From positions 1-64,000 of the forward strand of contig DATGQD010000044.1 in assembly GCA_035304385.1 (NCBI GenBank): a stretch of 64,000 nucleotides of DNA. Direction: 5' to 3'. The position numbers and the translations under genes are program-made. The notes beneath the pieces were generated by a model that searched no databases, was not told the origin of the DNA, and worked only from the letters and a program-made list of their open reading frames with translations. This document shows positions 42,676-52,303 of the stretch, piece by piece. Within the stretch, counting starts at the first letter, position 1; each line of letters begins with the position of its first letter. Source of the stretch: ZC4RG29 sp035304385 (lineage in GTDB: Bacteria; Bacteroidota; Bacteroidia; Cytophagales; Cyclobacteriaceae).

Positions 42676-45558
42676 ATGAATACAGACTCTCAGGGCAATT
42701 ACGGATTTTCCTATCGTCATATTGGCCCGGACGCAACGCAAGTCTCAGAAATGCTCAAAACGATCGGTGCGGGTTCACTCGATGAACTCATCGATCAGAC
42801 AATACCGGAAAACATCCGGTTGTCGCGACCACTCGAGCTGCCCGAGCCACTGTCCGAAGCGGAGTTTATCGCGTCGTTCAGCAAGATGATGGACCGCAAC
42901 CAGATCTTCAGGTCGTACATAGGCACAGGCTATTACAACTGCCATACCCCTGCGGTGATCCGGAGGAACATACTGAAAAACCCGGGATGGTACACAGCAT
43001 ACACACCCTACCAGGCGGAAATATCCCAGGGAAGGCTGGAGGCGCTGATCAATTTTCAAACCGTCATCATCGAACTCACCGGACTGCCGTTAGCCAACGC
43101 GTCGTTGCTCGATGAGGCCACCGCTGCCGCTGAGGCCATGCAAATGTTGTTCGCAGCGCGCAAGGGAAACAAGGCGGAGGCCCGGCGGTTCTTTGTCGAT
43201 CAGAACACCTTCCCGCAAACGCTCGACGTCCTCCGCACGCGCGCCGTCCCCATCGGCATTAAACTCCATGTGAACGATATTGACACGCTTGATTTGTCCG
43301 ACCCGGACTTGTACGGCGTGTACCTTCAATACCCCGACAACAACGGTGCCATCCGCGACCACCAGGCGTTTATCGAAAAGGCACACGCCAACGGCGTGAT
43401 GGTTGCGATGGGCGTCGATCTTTTAGGACTTGTCCTCTTAAAGTCTCCGGGAGAAATGGGCGCTGATGTAGTCGTGGGTTCAGCCCAGCGCTTCGGCGTA
43501 CCCATGGGGTACGGCGGTCCCCACGCTGCCTTCTTTGCAACCCGTGAAGAATTCAAGCGAAACATACCGGGGCGAATAATTGGTGTGTCGGTGGATGCGT
43601 CCGGCAAGCCGGGCTATCGGATGGCGCTTCAAACGCGCGAACAACACATACGTCGCGAACGCGCTACCTCGAATATATGTACAGCGCAGGTGTTGCTTTC
43701 GGTGATGGCGGGAATGTATGCCGTGTACCATGGTCCGGAAGGCCTCAGGCGCATAGCCTCTGAGATACACCGGCTCGCAACGACGCTGGATCAGAAGTTG
43801 CGTGCACTTGGTTTTGAGCAGCGCAACGAACACTTCTTTGATACGCTCAAAGTCGCAGTTTCCGATCCGGACAAGATCAGAGCGGAAGCATTGAAACGCC
43901 AGATCAACTTCCGGTATTTCCCGGATGGTCATGTGGGAATATCGCTGGATGAAACGACTACCCCTTCCGATGTCGATGATATTATTGCCATATTCAGTGC
44001 AAGCGCGCCGTCGGGATCGGATTCAGCCGGCGGTGAAGTGCGGACGTTACCGGGGGCAATGAAAAGGAGCGATGCCTTTCTGACGCACCCGGTATTTAAC
44101 AAATACCGTTCTGAGCACGAAATGCTGCGTTATCTCAAACGGCTGGAGAACAAGGACCTGTCGATGGTTCATTCCATGATACCCCTGGGTTCCTGCACGA
44201 TGAAGCTTAACGCCACCACCGAGATGACGCCGATCACCTGGCCCGAGCTGGCGGACATCCATCCGTTTGTTCCTGTTGAACAGGCCGCCGGCTACCAGGA
44301 AATGATCCGCAACCTGGAGGCGTGGTTGAGGGAAATTACAGGGTTTTCAGGCGTATCCCTTCAGCCCAACAGCGGGGCACAAGGCGAATTTACCGGCCTG
44401 ATGGTGATCCGGGCGTACCACCAATCGCGCGGCGACGAGCGGCGCAACATCGCCCTGATACCGGCCTCTGCCCATGGCACCAATCCGGCCAGCGCCGTTA
44501 TGGCGGGCATGAAGGTGGTTGTGGTGAAGTCGGATGCCGACGGCAAAGTGGATGTGGACGACCTGCGGCAAAAGGCCGAGGCGCATAAGACCGACCTTGC
44601 GTGTCTGATGATCACCTATCCGTCGACGCATGGTGTGTTTGAAGAGCGGATTGTCGAGATGTGTGACATCGTACATGAAAACGGGGGGATGGTGTACATG
44701 GATGGCGCCAACATGAATGCGCAGGTAGGGCTCACGTCCCCGGCGCGCATTGGCGCGGATGTATGTCACCTCAACCTGCACAAGACGTTCTGCATTCCTC
44801 ACGGCGGTGGGGGACCCGGAATGGGGCCCGTCTGCGCGAACGAGGCGCTCGCACCGTTCCTGCCTGGACACGCGGAAGTGCAAACCGGCGGGAGCTATGC
44901 TATTCATGCGGTGTCCGCAGCCCCCTGGGGCAGTGCCAGCATACTGGCCATATCGTATGCCTATATCGCCATGATGGGCGCCGAGGGATTAACGGACGCC
45001 ACGCGCATCGCGATATTGAATGCCAACTATATCAAGAGCAGGCTGGAAGGTCATTACCCAACCCTGTACGCAGGCGCGAATGGACGCTGCGCCCACGAAA
45101 TGATTATCGACTGCCGCAGCTTTAAGAAGGCCGGTATTGAAGTCGAGGACATTGCGAAACGGTTGATGGACTACGGCTTTCACGCCCCCACCGTATCCTT
45201 CCCTGTGCCCGGGACCTTGATGATCGAGCCGACCGAAAGTGAGACCCGGGAAGAACTCGATCGCTTCTGTGATGCGATGGTGGAGATCCGCAATGAGATC
45301 CGGGAAGTAGAGGAGGGTCTGGCCGACCGGGAACGGAACGTGCTGAAGAACGCCCCGCATACGGCGGCCGCCGTGACAGCCGACGAATGGGACATGCCTT
45401 ACAGCCGTTCCAGAGCAGCCTATCCGTTACCCTTTGTGACGGAAAGCAAGTACTGGCCTCCGATCGGGCGCATCGACAATGCCTACGGCGACCGGAATCT
45501 CGTATGCAGCTGTATACCGGTCGATGCGTACGATACACCGAATCCGGTTGCAGTTTAG
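42676..45558 (+). CDS. gcvP: Glycine dehydrogenase (decarboxylating), P protein
   Basis: This 960 aa P protein of the glycine cleavage system is of the single-chain type, with both halves fused. It decarboxylates glycine and passes the aminomethyl group to lipoyl-GcvH. The PLP lysine is K703 in HLNLHKTFCIPHGGGGPG, and the glycine-rich loop follows directly. The N-terminal half (about 15-450) is the inactive-type copy. It has its own promoter box. gcvT and the L protein are not in the window. Confidence 0.97.
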   Translation: MNTDSQGNYGFSYRHIGPDATQVSEMLKTIGAGSLDELIDQTIPENIRLSRPLELPEPLSEAEFIASFSKMMDRNQIFRSYIGTGYYNCHTPAVIRRNILKNPGWYTAYTPYQAEISQGRLEALINFQTVIIELTGLPLANASLLDEATAAAEAMQMLFAARKGNKAEARRFFVDQNTFPQTLDVLRTRAVPIGIKLHVNDIDTLDLSDPDLYGVYLQYPDNNGAIRDHQAFIEKAHANGVMVAMGVDLLGLVLLKSPGEMGADVVVGSAQRFGVPMGYGGPHAAFFATREEFKRNIPGRIIGVSVDASGKPGYRMALQTREQHIRRERATSNICTAQVLLSVMAGMYAVYHGPEGLRRIASEIHRLATTLDQKLRALGFEQRNEHFFDTLKVAVSDPDKIRAEALKRQINFRYFPDGHVGISLDETTTPSDVDDIIAIFSASAPSGSDSAGGEVRTLPGAMKRSDAFLTHPVFNKYRSEHEMLRYLKRLENKDLSMVHSMIPLGSCTMKLNATTEMTPITWPELADIHPFVPVEQAAGYQEMIRNLEAWLREITGFSGVSLQPNSGAQGEFTGLMVIRAYHQSRGDERRNIALIPASAHGTNPASAVMAGMKVVVVKSDADGKVDVDDLRQKAEAHKTDLACLMITYPSTHGVFEERIVEMCDIVHENGGMVYMDGANMNAQVGLTSPARIGADVCHLNLHKTFCIPHGGGGPGMGPVCANEALAPFLPGHAEVQTGGSYAIHAVSAAPWGSASILAISYAYIAMMGAEGLTDATRIAILNANYIKSRLEGHYPTLYAGANGRCAHEMIIDCRSFKKAGIEVEDIAKRLMDYGFHAPTVSFPVPGTLMIEPTESETREELDRFCDAMVEIRNEIREVEEGLADRERNVLKNAPHTAAAVTADEWDMPYSRSRAAYPLPFVTESKYWPPIGRIDNAYGDRNLVCSCIPVDAYDTPNPVAV

Positions 45559-45612
45559 CACTGTGTTTCGCTAACTTATCATACTGGCAGCCCCCGTTAC
45601 CTCCAGGATCTT

Positions 45613-47253
45613 TTGCATGTGACATCTGAAATTCAGAATTCGGGACACGTCCGCCTTCCCTGGTGGACCTGGGTTGTACCCTTCATCGCACTGCACTTTG
45701 GCAGCCAGGTCGCCATTTTAACCCGTTATGACCAGGGCGTGGCCGACTACTACCTGCCCACAGCCATTTCCATTATACTCGTCAATATCTGGGGGCCGTG
45801 GCGCACGATTCCCGCGGTGTATATCAACGCCACACTGAGTACCTACCTCTGGGAAGTTGAGAACGTGCTGCTTTGGCCTGTGTACGCCTTCCCGGAAACG
45901 CTGATGGTCTTCCTCTCCTGGTACTGGTTTACCCATCGGCTGAACGGCAAATATTGGCTCCCCAACATCCGCAACCTGCTCCTGTTCCTGGTGTTCGGCA
46001 TCTCACTTCCGATCCTCATTGAAATCGGCATGCTGGAGGCGCTGCAGGTCTACTTCGGGGAACACGATCTCTCCCAGGCGCTACCCTATTTCACGCGAAA
46101 TATCCTTTCGGAATTTATTGCCAATTTCGGACTAACACTGCCCGTTCTGGCGTTCATCACCCCGGTGCTGCAGCGTCGTGGTTTGCTCTATCGGAATCCG
46201 CCGTCCCGAATACCGATGGCGCGCCTCACCCGCCGCCAACTTGTTGAAGTGGGTGCAGTGTTCGCGGTGATGACCGCGCTCACATTCGTAATGCCGTTCG
46301 ACAAGTTCTGGTTCATCTACGGCGTCCTGGCACTGTACATCGCCCTGCGTCATGGATTTGGTGGAGCGGTGATCACTAATTTTTACATTTTCCTGATCAC
46401 CTACATTATCCCTACCCTGACGCAAGGAGGAGCGCCCGAGTCCATGGACGTCATTTACATTTTCCTGGGCACCACGCTGCTGTTTATCTTTGCCGCCATA
46501 ACGGGACGCGTCATCAGCGATCTCCGAATAACGGAAAAACAGCTCTCGTTACAGAACGCCCAACTGGAGCTGGCCAACAAGGAACTGGATCATTTTGTGT
46601 ACAGCGTGTCGCACGACCTGGGTGCGCCCCTCAAATCGATCCTGGGTCTTGTGGGAATCAACCGTCTTACGCGGAGCGAGGAAGAGGCCAAAGAGACTGT
46701 AGATAAAATCGAGGCCAGTGTGGTGAGGCTCGAATCCCTCATCCGTGAAATACTCGATTACTCGTACAATAAGCGACAGGCATTGAAGATGGAACAAATC
46801 CGTCTCAAAAACCTTTGCGCTGAAATACTCGACAGCCTCACCTACGTCGAGGGCTACGACAGCGTGCGCATACACCTGGAGACCCATGGTGTAGATGAGA
46901 TCTACAACGACAGGACGCGGTTGAAGCTGATTCTCAGCAACCTACTTACCAATGCGATCCTGTTTCAGAAGAAAGAACCCGGGCACGAGCCCTTTGTCAG
47001 GATTACGGCGCGTAAAGAAAATGAACTCGTGTTGATCTCTGTAGAAGATAATGGAGAGGGCATCAAACCCGGACTGCAAAACAAGATCTTCAACATGTTC
47101 TATCGCGGAACCATCACGTCAAAAGGATCGGGTTTGGGATTGTACATCGCGCGTGAAGCCGCAGAGAAAATATCCAGCCGCATTTTCGTTGAGTCGGAAT
47201 ACGGAAAGGGCTCGGTCTTCACCATCGCCGTAAAAAACCTCAACGACAGATAG
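45613..47253 (+). CDS. MASE1 sensor histidine kinase
   Basis: This protein of about 546 aa starts at a TTG (or a GTG two codons later). About eight membrane helices fill residues 15-300, in the pattern of the MASE1 integral sensor domain. They are followed by a short coiled linker (QLSLQNAQLELANKELD), a HisKA domain with the phospho-acceptor His in YSVSHDLGAPLKSI (about residue 333) and an HATPase_c domain (about 420-546, with VEDNGEGIKPGLQNKIFNMF and GSGLGLYIAREA). No response regulator gene is adjacent, so it is an orphan kinase. The signal it senses is unknown. Confidence 0.87.
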   Translation: MHVTSEIQNSGHVRLPWWTWVVPFIALHFGSQVAILTRYDQGVADYYLPTAISIILVNIWGPWRTIPAVYINATLSTYLWEVENVLLWPVYAFPETLMVFLSWYWFTHRLNGKYWLPNIRNLLLFLVFGISLPILIEIGMLEALQVYFGEHDLSQALPYFTRNILSEFIANFGLTLPVLAFITPVLQRRGLLYRNPPSRIPMARLTRRQLVEVGAVFAVMTALTFVMPFDKFWFIYGVLALYIALRHGFGGAVITNFYIFLITYIIPTLTQGGAPESMDVIYIFLGTTLLFIFAAITGRVISDLRITEKQLSLQNAQLELANKELDHFVYSVSHDLGAPLKSILGLVGINRLTRSEEEAKETVDKIEASVVRLESLIREILDYSYNKRQALKMEQIRLKNLCAEILDSLTYVEGYDSVRIHLETHGVDEIYNDRTRLKLILSNLLTNAILFQKKEPGHEPFVRITARKENELVLISVEDNGEGIKPGLQNKIFNMFYRGTITSKGSGLGLYIAREAAEKISSRIFVESEYGKGSVFTIAVKNLNDR

Positions 47254-47290
47254 CGGGAAACTGCGTGGGCCTGGCAGGCACTTTAACACC

Positions 47291-47752
47291 TTACCGGAGC
47301 GGTTTAAGATACTCGAGCGCAGTGTCGCCGAGAAAGTAAATCAGCAGCGTCAGGGTGACAGCCCACACGGAGGCGGACACGAACATATAGATGATCAGCT
47401 TATCGCGGGGACTTCCAAACCCCACAGCAAGCAACGCACCACCTATTGGCGTAAACAGCAGCGGCGTAAGCGCAGCCACGCCCGCGAGGCCATACTTGCG
47501 CCATATCCTTACGAATTTTCTGTTCTGATCCGAGAATCGGTTTTTGCGTTTAAAATAGCGATCGATGACGTACTTCTTGATCAGGTCTCCGAAAAAGGCA
47601 AAGGCCAACACTACCGTCATCATTCCTGCCACGGTTGTCAGGATAGTCGTAACCATGTTCAACTTAGCGAGATAACCTCCTACAGGCCCAAGGATAAATT
47701 TCAGCATACTTGAAAAATACACCGGGATAGCCCGCGCCAACTCTTCCAGCAT
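47291..47752 (-). CDS. Small polytopic membrane protein, unknown
   Basis: This 153 aa protein has three or four membrane helices (about 10-28, 33-58, 88-110 and 116-142). The basic loop RYFKRKNRFSDQNRKFVRIW lies between the second and third. The third helix region, AALTPLLFTPIGGALLAVGFG, resembles the proline/glycine re-entrant segments of small multidrug-export or DedA-like proteins, but I cannot place it firmly. It is convergent with the MASE1 kinase gene (37 nt gap) and 37 nt downstream of upp on the same strand, so it may share that transcript. Confidence 0.68.
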   Translation of the reverse strand: MLEELARAIPVYFSSMLKFILGPVGGYLAKLNMVTTILTTVAGMMTVVLAFAFFGDLIKKYVIDRYFKRKNRFSDQNRKFVRIWRKYGLAGVAALTPLLFTPIGGALLAVGFGSPRDKLIIYMFVSASVWAVTLTLLIYFLGDTALEYLKPLR

Positions 47753-47789
47753 AAATCACTTACGTTCATTTCACGATTGCAGGGGCAGG

Positions 47790-48434
47790 TCAAAGTTTCT
47801 CGCCGTAACTGAGATCGCCCGCGTCGCCCAGCCCGGGCACGATGTAAAACCGCTCGTCCAGTTTTTCATCGACGGCGAAAGTCCAGATCGAATAAGATTC
47901 TTTCACATGTTCCTGAATATACGCAATCCCTTCCGGCGCAGCTACGAGGGCGGCTATATAAATGTGCCTGGGTTTACCAAAGCGGCCCAGTTCGGTAATT
48001 GCACGAACAAGTGAACGCCCCGTCGCCAACATCGGGTCGATGAGGATGACCAATTCATCTTCTACGGCGGGGGTTGCGAAGTAGCCCAGCGCGATACTGA
48101 CATCGCCTTCGCCTTCAATCCGTTCCGCACCCACGAATCCGCTCGACGCCTGGTCAAACACATCCAGGAATCCCTGGTGGTAGGGCAGCCCTGCACGCAG
48201 GATGGTCAAAAGTACGGGCTGCTTTGCCGGTACGTGCATGTGCCTGGTGCCAAGCGGGGTAGTAACATCCTTGCCGATATAGGGAAAGTCGCGCGAAATC
48301 TCCGTGGCCATGATCCTCCCCAGCCGTTGCGTATTGGATCGGAACCGCCACTTGTCGCGCTGCACATTGTGGTCCCTCAATTCACAGAGGTACTGATTGG
48401 CAATTGAATTTTTTTCGCCTAGGTTGTAAACCAT
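47790..48434 (-). CDS. upp: Uracil phosphoribosyltransferase
   Basis: This 214 aa salvage enzyme makes UMP from uracil and PRPP. The PRPP-binding loop ILIDPMLATGRSLVRAI is intact. The uracil-binding C-terminal region FYIVPGLGDAGDLSYGEKL is also intact, including the GDAGDR-like motif with R replaced by L. The N-terminal LRDKNT-like helix reads LRDHNVQRDKWRFRSNTQRL. Divergent from the M42-type peptidase gene. Other salvage genes (hpt, adk) lie just beyond that gene. Confidence 0.94.
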   Translation of the reverse strand: MVYNLGEKNSIANQYLCELRDHNVQRDKWRFRSNTQRLGRIMATEISRDFPYIGKDVTTPLGTRHMHVPAKQPVLLTILRAGLPYHQGFLDVFDQASSGFVGAERIEGEGDVSIALGYFATPAVEDELVILIDPMLATGRSLVRAITELGRFGKPRHIYIAALVAAPEGIAYIQEHVKESYSIWTFAVDEKLDERFYIVPGLGDAGDLSYGEKL

Positions 48435-48479
48435 AACCTACTCCCGTTTGAAAATTAGCAAAAAAACCCGTGGCCGCTC

Positions 48480-49397
48480 ATGGATGTGAAACTTCTCAGA
48501 CAGCTTTGTGAGATACACGCGCCTTCCGGCAACGAATCGGCGATGACGGAGTTCGTTTTCAACCACGTAAAGCGGAGAAGTCGCAACTGGAAGTCGCGGC
48601 CGGAAGTCCTTCACGGCGATGCTTTTCAGGATTGTCTTATACTAAAATTCGGTGCGCCCCGAACCGCCATTTTCGCGCATATGGACAGTGTTGGATTTAC
48701 CGTACGCTACTTCGACCAACTCGTACCCGTTGGCAGTCCCGAAGCGCCGGCAGGTACAGTACTTGTTGGACACGATTCGCTTGGCCCGGTGGAGTGCGAA
48801 CTTCAGTACGATCAGGAAGGCCGTGCAGCCTACCGTTTTGGACGGGTGATCGACCGCGGTACCGACCTCACTTACAAAGTAAATTTTCGCAACGCCGGCG
48901 GATTTGTTGAGTCGGCCAGTCTTGACAACCGCGTTGGCGTGTATACGGCATTAAAGGTCGCCGAAACTTTGTCTGACGGTGTGATTTGTTTCAGCTGCGG
49001 CGAAGAACATGGCGGAGGGACAGTCCCCTTTCTGATACGGCACGCGTACGAAACCTGGAACGTACGCCAAACCCTTGTCGCCGATGTGACCTGGACCACC
49101 GACGGCGTTCGTCCGGGTGCAGGGCCGGTGATATCGCTGCGCGACAGGCACATTCCGCGTCGCCGCTACATCGAACGGATCGCAGCACTCGCGCTGAAGT
49201 CTGGCATCCCTCACCAGCATGAAGTAGAAGGCACGGGTTCAAGCGATGGACGGGAGTTACAGGCCTCGCCTTACCCGATCGACTGGTGCTTTATCGGAGT
49301 CGCACAGGAACATCCGCATACCCCGGCTGAAAAAGTTCACAAAGACGATGTGACACAGATGGTTGCACTGTACGAATACCTCCTGCAGCACCTGTAG
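48480..49397 (+). CDS. M42-type metallo-aminopeptidase
   Basis: This 305 aa protein of the M42 (cellulase/glutamyl aminopeptidase) group is somewhat shorter than the usual 340-360 aa. Metal and catalytic residues can be followed: HMDSVGFTV (His), LDNRVGVYTAL (bridging Asp), CGEEHGGGTVPF (catalytic and metal Glu), DVTWTTDGV (Asp) and, near the end, HPHTPAEKVHKDD (His). No signal peptide is present, so it acts in the cytoplasm. The ATG at 48480 is taken because it starts directly before the first helix. Substrate preference is unknown. Confidence 0.82.
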   Translation: MDVKLLRQLCEIHAPSGNESAMTEFVFNHVKRRSRNWKSRPEVLHGDAFQDCLILKFGAPRTAIFAHMDSVGFTVRYFDQLVPVGSPEAPAGTVLVGHDSLGPVECELQYDQEGRAAYRFGRVIDRGTDLTYKVNFRNAGGFVESASLDNRVGVYTALKVAETLSDGVICFSCGEEHGGGTVPFLIRHAYETWNVRQTLVADVTWTTDGVRPGAGPVISLRDRHIPRRRYIERIAALALKSGIPHQHEVEGTGSSDGRELQASPYPIDWCFIGVAQEHPHTPAEKVHKDDVTQMVALYEYLLQHL

Positions 49398-49432
49398 CGC
49401 GTGGTTGCTGTGGAGGTTTTGCAAAATGCGGT

Positions 49433-49440
49433 TATCTTTG
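49433..49440 (+). promoter_or_regulatory. -7 element for hpt-adk-obgE
   Basis: TATCTTTG, 19 nt before the hpt ATG, matches TAnnTTTG and probably drives the three-gene run that follows. Confidence 0.65.
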
Positions 49441-49459
49441 ACCCCCCATCCTATCGGGT

Positions 49460-50017
49460 ATGAAAATCCAAGACCTGGAATTTGTGCCGTTTATCAGCAG
49501 CGCGGACGTGCAGGCGCGCATAGCCCTTCTTGCGGAGGAGATCAGCCGTGATTATGCCGGAATGACACCCGTTTTCCTTCCCGTACTGAACGGGTCATTT
49601 ATGTTTGCAGCCGACCTCATTCGGCAGGTTACCATACCCTGCCGTGTGTCTTTCGTAAAAGTTTCCTCCTATGTCGGGATGGAGTCCACCGGCGACCTCA
49701 AGACGCTGATCGGCCATGATGAGAGCTTGTTTAATCAGGACCTCATTGTAGTGGAGGACATCGTGGACACGGGGTTAACCCTACGGCGCATACTTGACGA
49801 GTTGCGCGCGCTGGGTACACGCTCCATCGAAGTGGTGACGCTGCTTCGCAAAGCACCGGCCCGAGAGAAGGACCTGAACGTGCGGTACGTCGGCTTCGAC
49901 ATTGACCGCGAATTCGCGCTCGGATTCGGGCTTGATTATAACGGCCTCGGCCGCAACCTCAACGAGATTTATAAGGCGGTGGAAGCGCCTCCTGAAAAAC
50001 CTAATCTATCCAATTGA
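49460..50017 (+). CDS. hpt: Hypoxanthine phosphoribosyltransferase
   Basis: This 185 aa purine salvage enzyme converts hypoxanthine (and usually guanine) to the nucleotide with PRPP. The PRPP motif LIVVEDIVDTGLTLRRIL is complete. The FMFAADLIR segment, the flexible-loop SSYVGMESTG and the base-binding VGFDIDREFALGFGLDYN are all present. First gene of a likely operon with adk (16 nt gap) and obgE (9 nt gap). Confidence 0.95.
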   Translation: MKIQDLEFVPFISSADVQARIALLAEEISRDYAGMTPVFLPVLNGSFMFAADLIRQVTIPCRVSFVKVSSYVGMESTGDLKTLIGHDESLFNQDLIVVEDIVDTGLTLRRILDELRALGTRSIEVVTLLRKAPAREKDLNVRYVGFDIDREFALGFGLDYNGLGRNLNEIYKAVEAPPEKPNLSN

Positions 50018-50033
50018 AATTAAATCTGTCGTC

Positions 50034-50606
50034 ATGCTGAATATGATCATCTTCGGCCCGCCCGGCGCGGGAAAAGGCACGCAAAGCCAAAAGCTCATAG
50101 ACAAATATGGGCTGGTTCATATTTCGACAGGCGACCTCTTTCGCTGGCATACGAAAAACAATACGCCGCTGGGCCAGAAGGTCAACGACATAATGGCAAG
50201 CGGAATGCTCGTACCGGATGAGATTACCATCGCCATGCTGGAGGAAGAGGTTGAAAAGACGCCCGATGCGAGCGGCTTCCTGTTCGATGGTTTTCCCCGA
50301 ACCGTAGCGCAAGCCGAAGCCCTCGATGCATTTATGAAAAGCCGCGGCATGACGATCAGCTGCGTAGTGGCGCTTGATGTTTCAGAAGACGAACTGCGGC
50401 AGCGGATTGCGCGGAGAAAAGACATTGAGAAGCGCGCCGACGATGACGAGGAAAAATTGAACAAGCGCATCGGGGAGTATTTCGCAAAGACCGTAAAGGT
50501 ATTGCCCTACTACGAAGGTCAGGGGAAACTCTATACGGTCAACGGAGTGGGTGCAATTGACGACATTTTCCAGTCGATCTGCGCCGTGATAGAAAAGGTA
50601 ACGTAG
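50034..50606 (+). CDS. adk: Adenylate kinase
   Basis: This 190 aa enzyme balances AMP, ADP and ATP. The start at the ATG at 50034 puts the P-loop GPPGAGKGTQSQKL at residues 7-20. Upstream starts back to 49902 would overlap hpt and add unrelated sequence. The NMP-binding STGDLFRW, the DGFPRTVAQAE motif and the ARRKDIEKRADD segment with the catalytic arginines are seen. The LID is of the short type without zinc cysteines. Confidence 0.97.
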   Translation: MLNMIIFGPPGAGKGTQSQKLIDKYGLVHISTGDLFRWHTKNNTPLGQKVNDIMASGMLVPDEITIAMLEEEVEKTPDASGFLFDGFPRTVAQAEALDAFMKSRGMTISCVVALDVSEDELRQRIARRKDIEKRADDDEEKLNKRIGEYFAKTVKVLPYYEGQGKLYTVNGVGAIDDIFQSICAVIEKVT

Positions 50607-50615
50607 ACAGCAGGG

Positions 50616-51608
50616 ATGGCCTCCCAGAATTTCATCGACTACGTCAAATTCCTCTCACGGTCGGGCAAGGGGGGCGCGGGTTTCGTTCACTTTCATCGCG
50701 AGAAGTTCAATCCTAAGGGCGGTCCGGACGGCGGAGACGGCGGACGGGGCGGAAGCGTAATCCTCAGAGGCAACGATCAGCTTTGGACCCTCCTGCACCT
50801 GAAATATCGCAAACATGTTCATGCCGAAGATGGAAAACCAGGCGAAGCGCAAGATCGCACCGGGGCCTCAGGCAAAGACGTGATCCTGGATGTGCCGCTG
50901 GGAACGGTGGCGCGCCGCGCTGACACCGGCGAGGTGATCGGCGAGATCCAGCACCATGATGAAACTCTGGTGCTCACACCCGGGGGAAGAGGCGGTAAAG
51001 GCAATGCCTTCTTCGCGACGGCCACGCAGCAGGCGCCTCAATATGCGCAGCCCGGCGAACCCGGCATCGAGGAATGGATTATCCTGGAACTGAAGTTACT
51101 GGCCGATGTGGGCCTCGTCGGCTTTCCAAACGCCGGTAAGTCTACGCTCCTGTCAGTGATCTCGGCCGCGAAACCGAAAATTGCCAGTTATCCGTTCACA
51201 ACACTCACACCCAACCTGGGCGTGGTCCCCTACCGGGACGACCGCTCTTTCGTGGTGGCTGATATTCCGGGCATCATCGAAGGCGCCGCGGAAGGAAAAG
51301 GTCTCGGGCTCCGGTTCCTCCGCCATATCGAACGAAATTCACTGCTGCTGTTTATGATACCCGCCGACGCATCCGACATCCGAACGGAGTACAAGGTACT
51401 CATCGGCGAGTTGGAAAAATACAATCCCGAATTGCTCGATAAGAAACGGATCTTGGCGATCACAAAATCCGACCTTCTGGATGACGAACTGCGGGAGGCG
51501 CTTGAAAAAGAGCTTCCGGAGGGCGTCCCCGCCGTCTTCATTTCGGCGCAGACACATCGCGGCATTGCCGAGCTGAAAGACATGATATGGCAGCAGCTGC
51601 AGGCATAA
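50616..51608 (+). CDS. obgE: Obg-family GTPase
   Basis: This 330 aa ribosome-associated GTPase is needed for large-subunit maturation. The glycine-rich Obg fold spans residues 1-158 (GGAGFVHFHREKFNPKGGPDG). The G domain follows, with G1 GFPNAGKSTLLS, the switch segment YPFTTLTPNLGVV, G3 DIPGIIEGA and G4 TKSD. The C-terminal OCT domain of some Obg proteins is absent; the chain ends right after the G domain, giving the short form. Third gene after hpt and adk. Confidence 0.96.
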   Translation: MASQNFIDYVKFLSRSGKGGAGFVHFHREKFNPKGGPDGGDGGRGGSVILRGNDQLWTLLHLKYRKHVHAEDGKPGEAQDRTGASGKDVILDVPLGTVARRADTGEVIGEIQHHDETLVLTPGGRGGKGNAFFATATQQAPQYAQPGEPGIEEWIILELKLLADVGLVGFPNAGKSTLLSVISAAKPKIASYPFTTLTPNLGVVPYRDDRSFVVADIPGIIEGAAEGKGLGLRFLRHIERNSLLLFMIPADASDIRTEYKVLIGELEKYNPELLDKKRILAITKSDLLDDELREALEKELPEGVPAVFISAQTHRGIAELKDMIWQQLQA

Positions 51609-51708
51609 CTCCGGGAACTCGTGCCATTATGACACGGTTAGGGATTTGGCAAACTTATTGACAATTTGCGGTAACAGGATACGTGTATCCAGAGGGCTAA
51701 TTTTTGCT

Positions 51709-52296
51709 ATGATAAACATGAATTCAAGCGAAGAAAAAGCAAACCAAGAGGAAATAGTGTCAGAAAATAACGAGGAAATGCCGAAGAATGAGAACGAAGA
51801 GGTGCGTCCCCAGGAGGCGGCCACCGATGTGTCGACGGAGCAGCCGATGGACCGGCAGGAGACCGCTAACGAGGAATTGCTTGAGATGAAGGATAAATAT
51901 CTTCGGCTGTATTCCGAGTTCGAGAACTTCCGCAGACGCACGTCGAAGGAAAAGCTTGAGATGGTCAATCTGGCCAACGAACAGCTTATCACGGCGCTCT
52001 TGCCTGTATTGGACGACTTTGAACGTGCAGAGCGGGCTGTCGGAGATGCCGGCACTGAGCTCACCGATGGATTCATCCTCATCGCCAACAAGTTCAGAAA
52101 GATACTGGACCAGTTCGGGGTCAAGTCTATGAATATATCCAGGGGATCGGAGTTCGACGCCGATAACCAGGAAGCTGTTTCGCAGGTTCCTACTGAAGAC
52201 GAAAAGCTCAAGGGCAAAGTCGTTGATGTAATAGAGCAGGGATACCTGTTAAATGAAAAAGTAATCCGCTACGCGAAGGTCGTAGTGGGCAACTAA
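51709..52296 (+). CDS. grpE: Nucleotide exchange factor GrpE
   Basis: This 195 aa co-chaperone of DnaK promotes ADP release. An acidic disordered N-terminus (to about residue 55) is followed by a long helix (LLEMKDKYLRLYSEFENFRR), the ALLPVLDDFERA segment and the C-terminal beta wing ending GYLLNEKVIRYAKVVVG, all standard. The start is uncertain: ATG at 51709 or 51718. An imperfect promoter box (TAATTTTTG, 51698-51706) sits so close that the second ATG may be the true one. It is followed by dnaJ after 7 nt; dnaK is not here. Confidence 0.94.
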   Translation: MINMNSSEEKANQEEIVSENNEEMPKNENEEVRPQEAATDVSTEQPMDRQETANEELLEMKDKYLRLYSEFENFRRRTSKEKLEMVNLANEQLITALLPVLDDFERAERAVGDAGTELTDGFILIANKFRKILDQFGVKSMNISRGSEFDADNQEAVSQVPTEDEKLKGKVVDVIEQGYLLNEKVIRYAKVVVGN

Positions 52297-52303
52297 CGAG
52301 CCG

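Noticed and set aside
49902..50033. N-terminal extension of adk overlapping hpt
   Set aside because: It reads hpt coding sequence in another frame; the P-loop should be near the N-terminus, as it is with the ATG at 50034.
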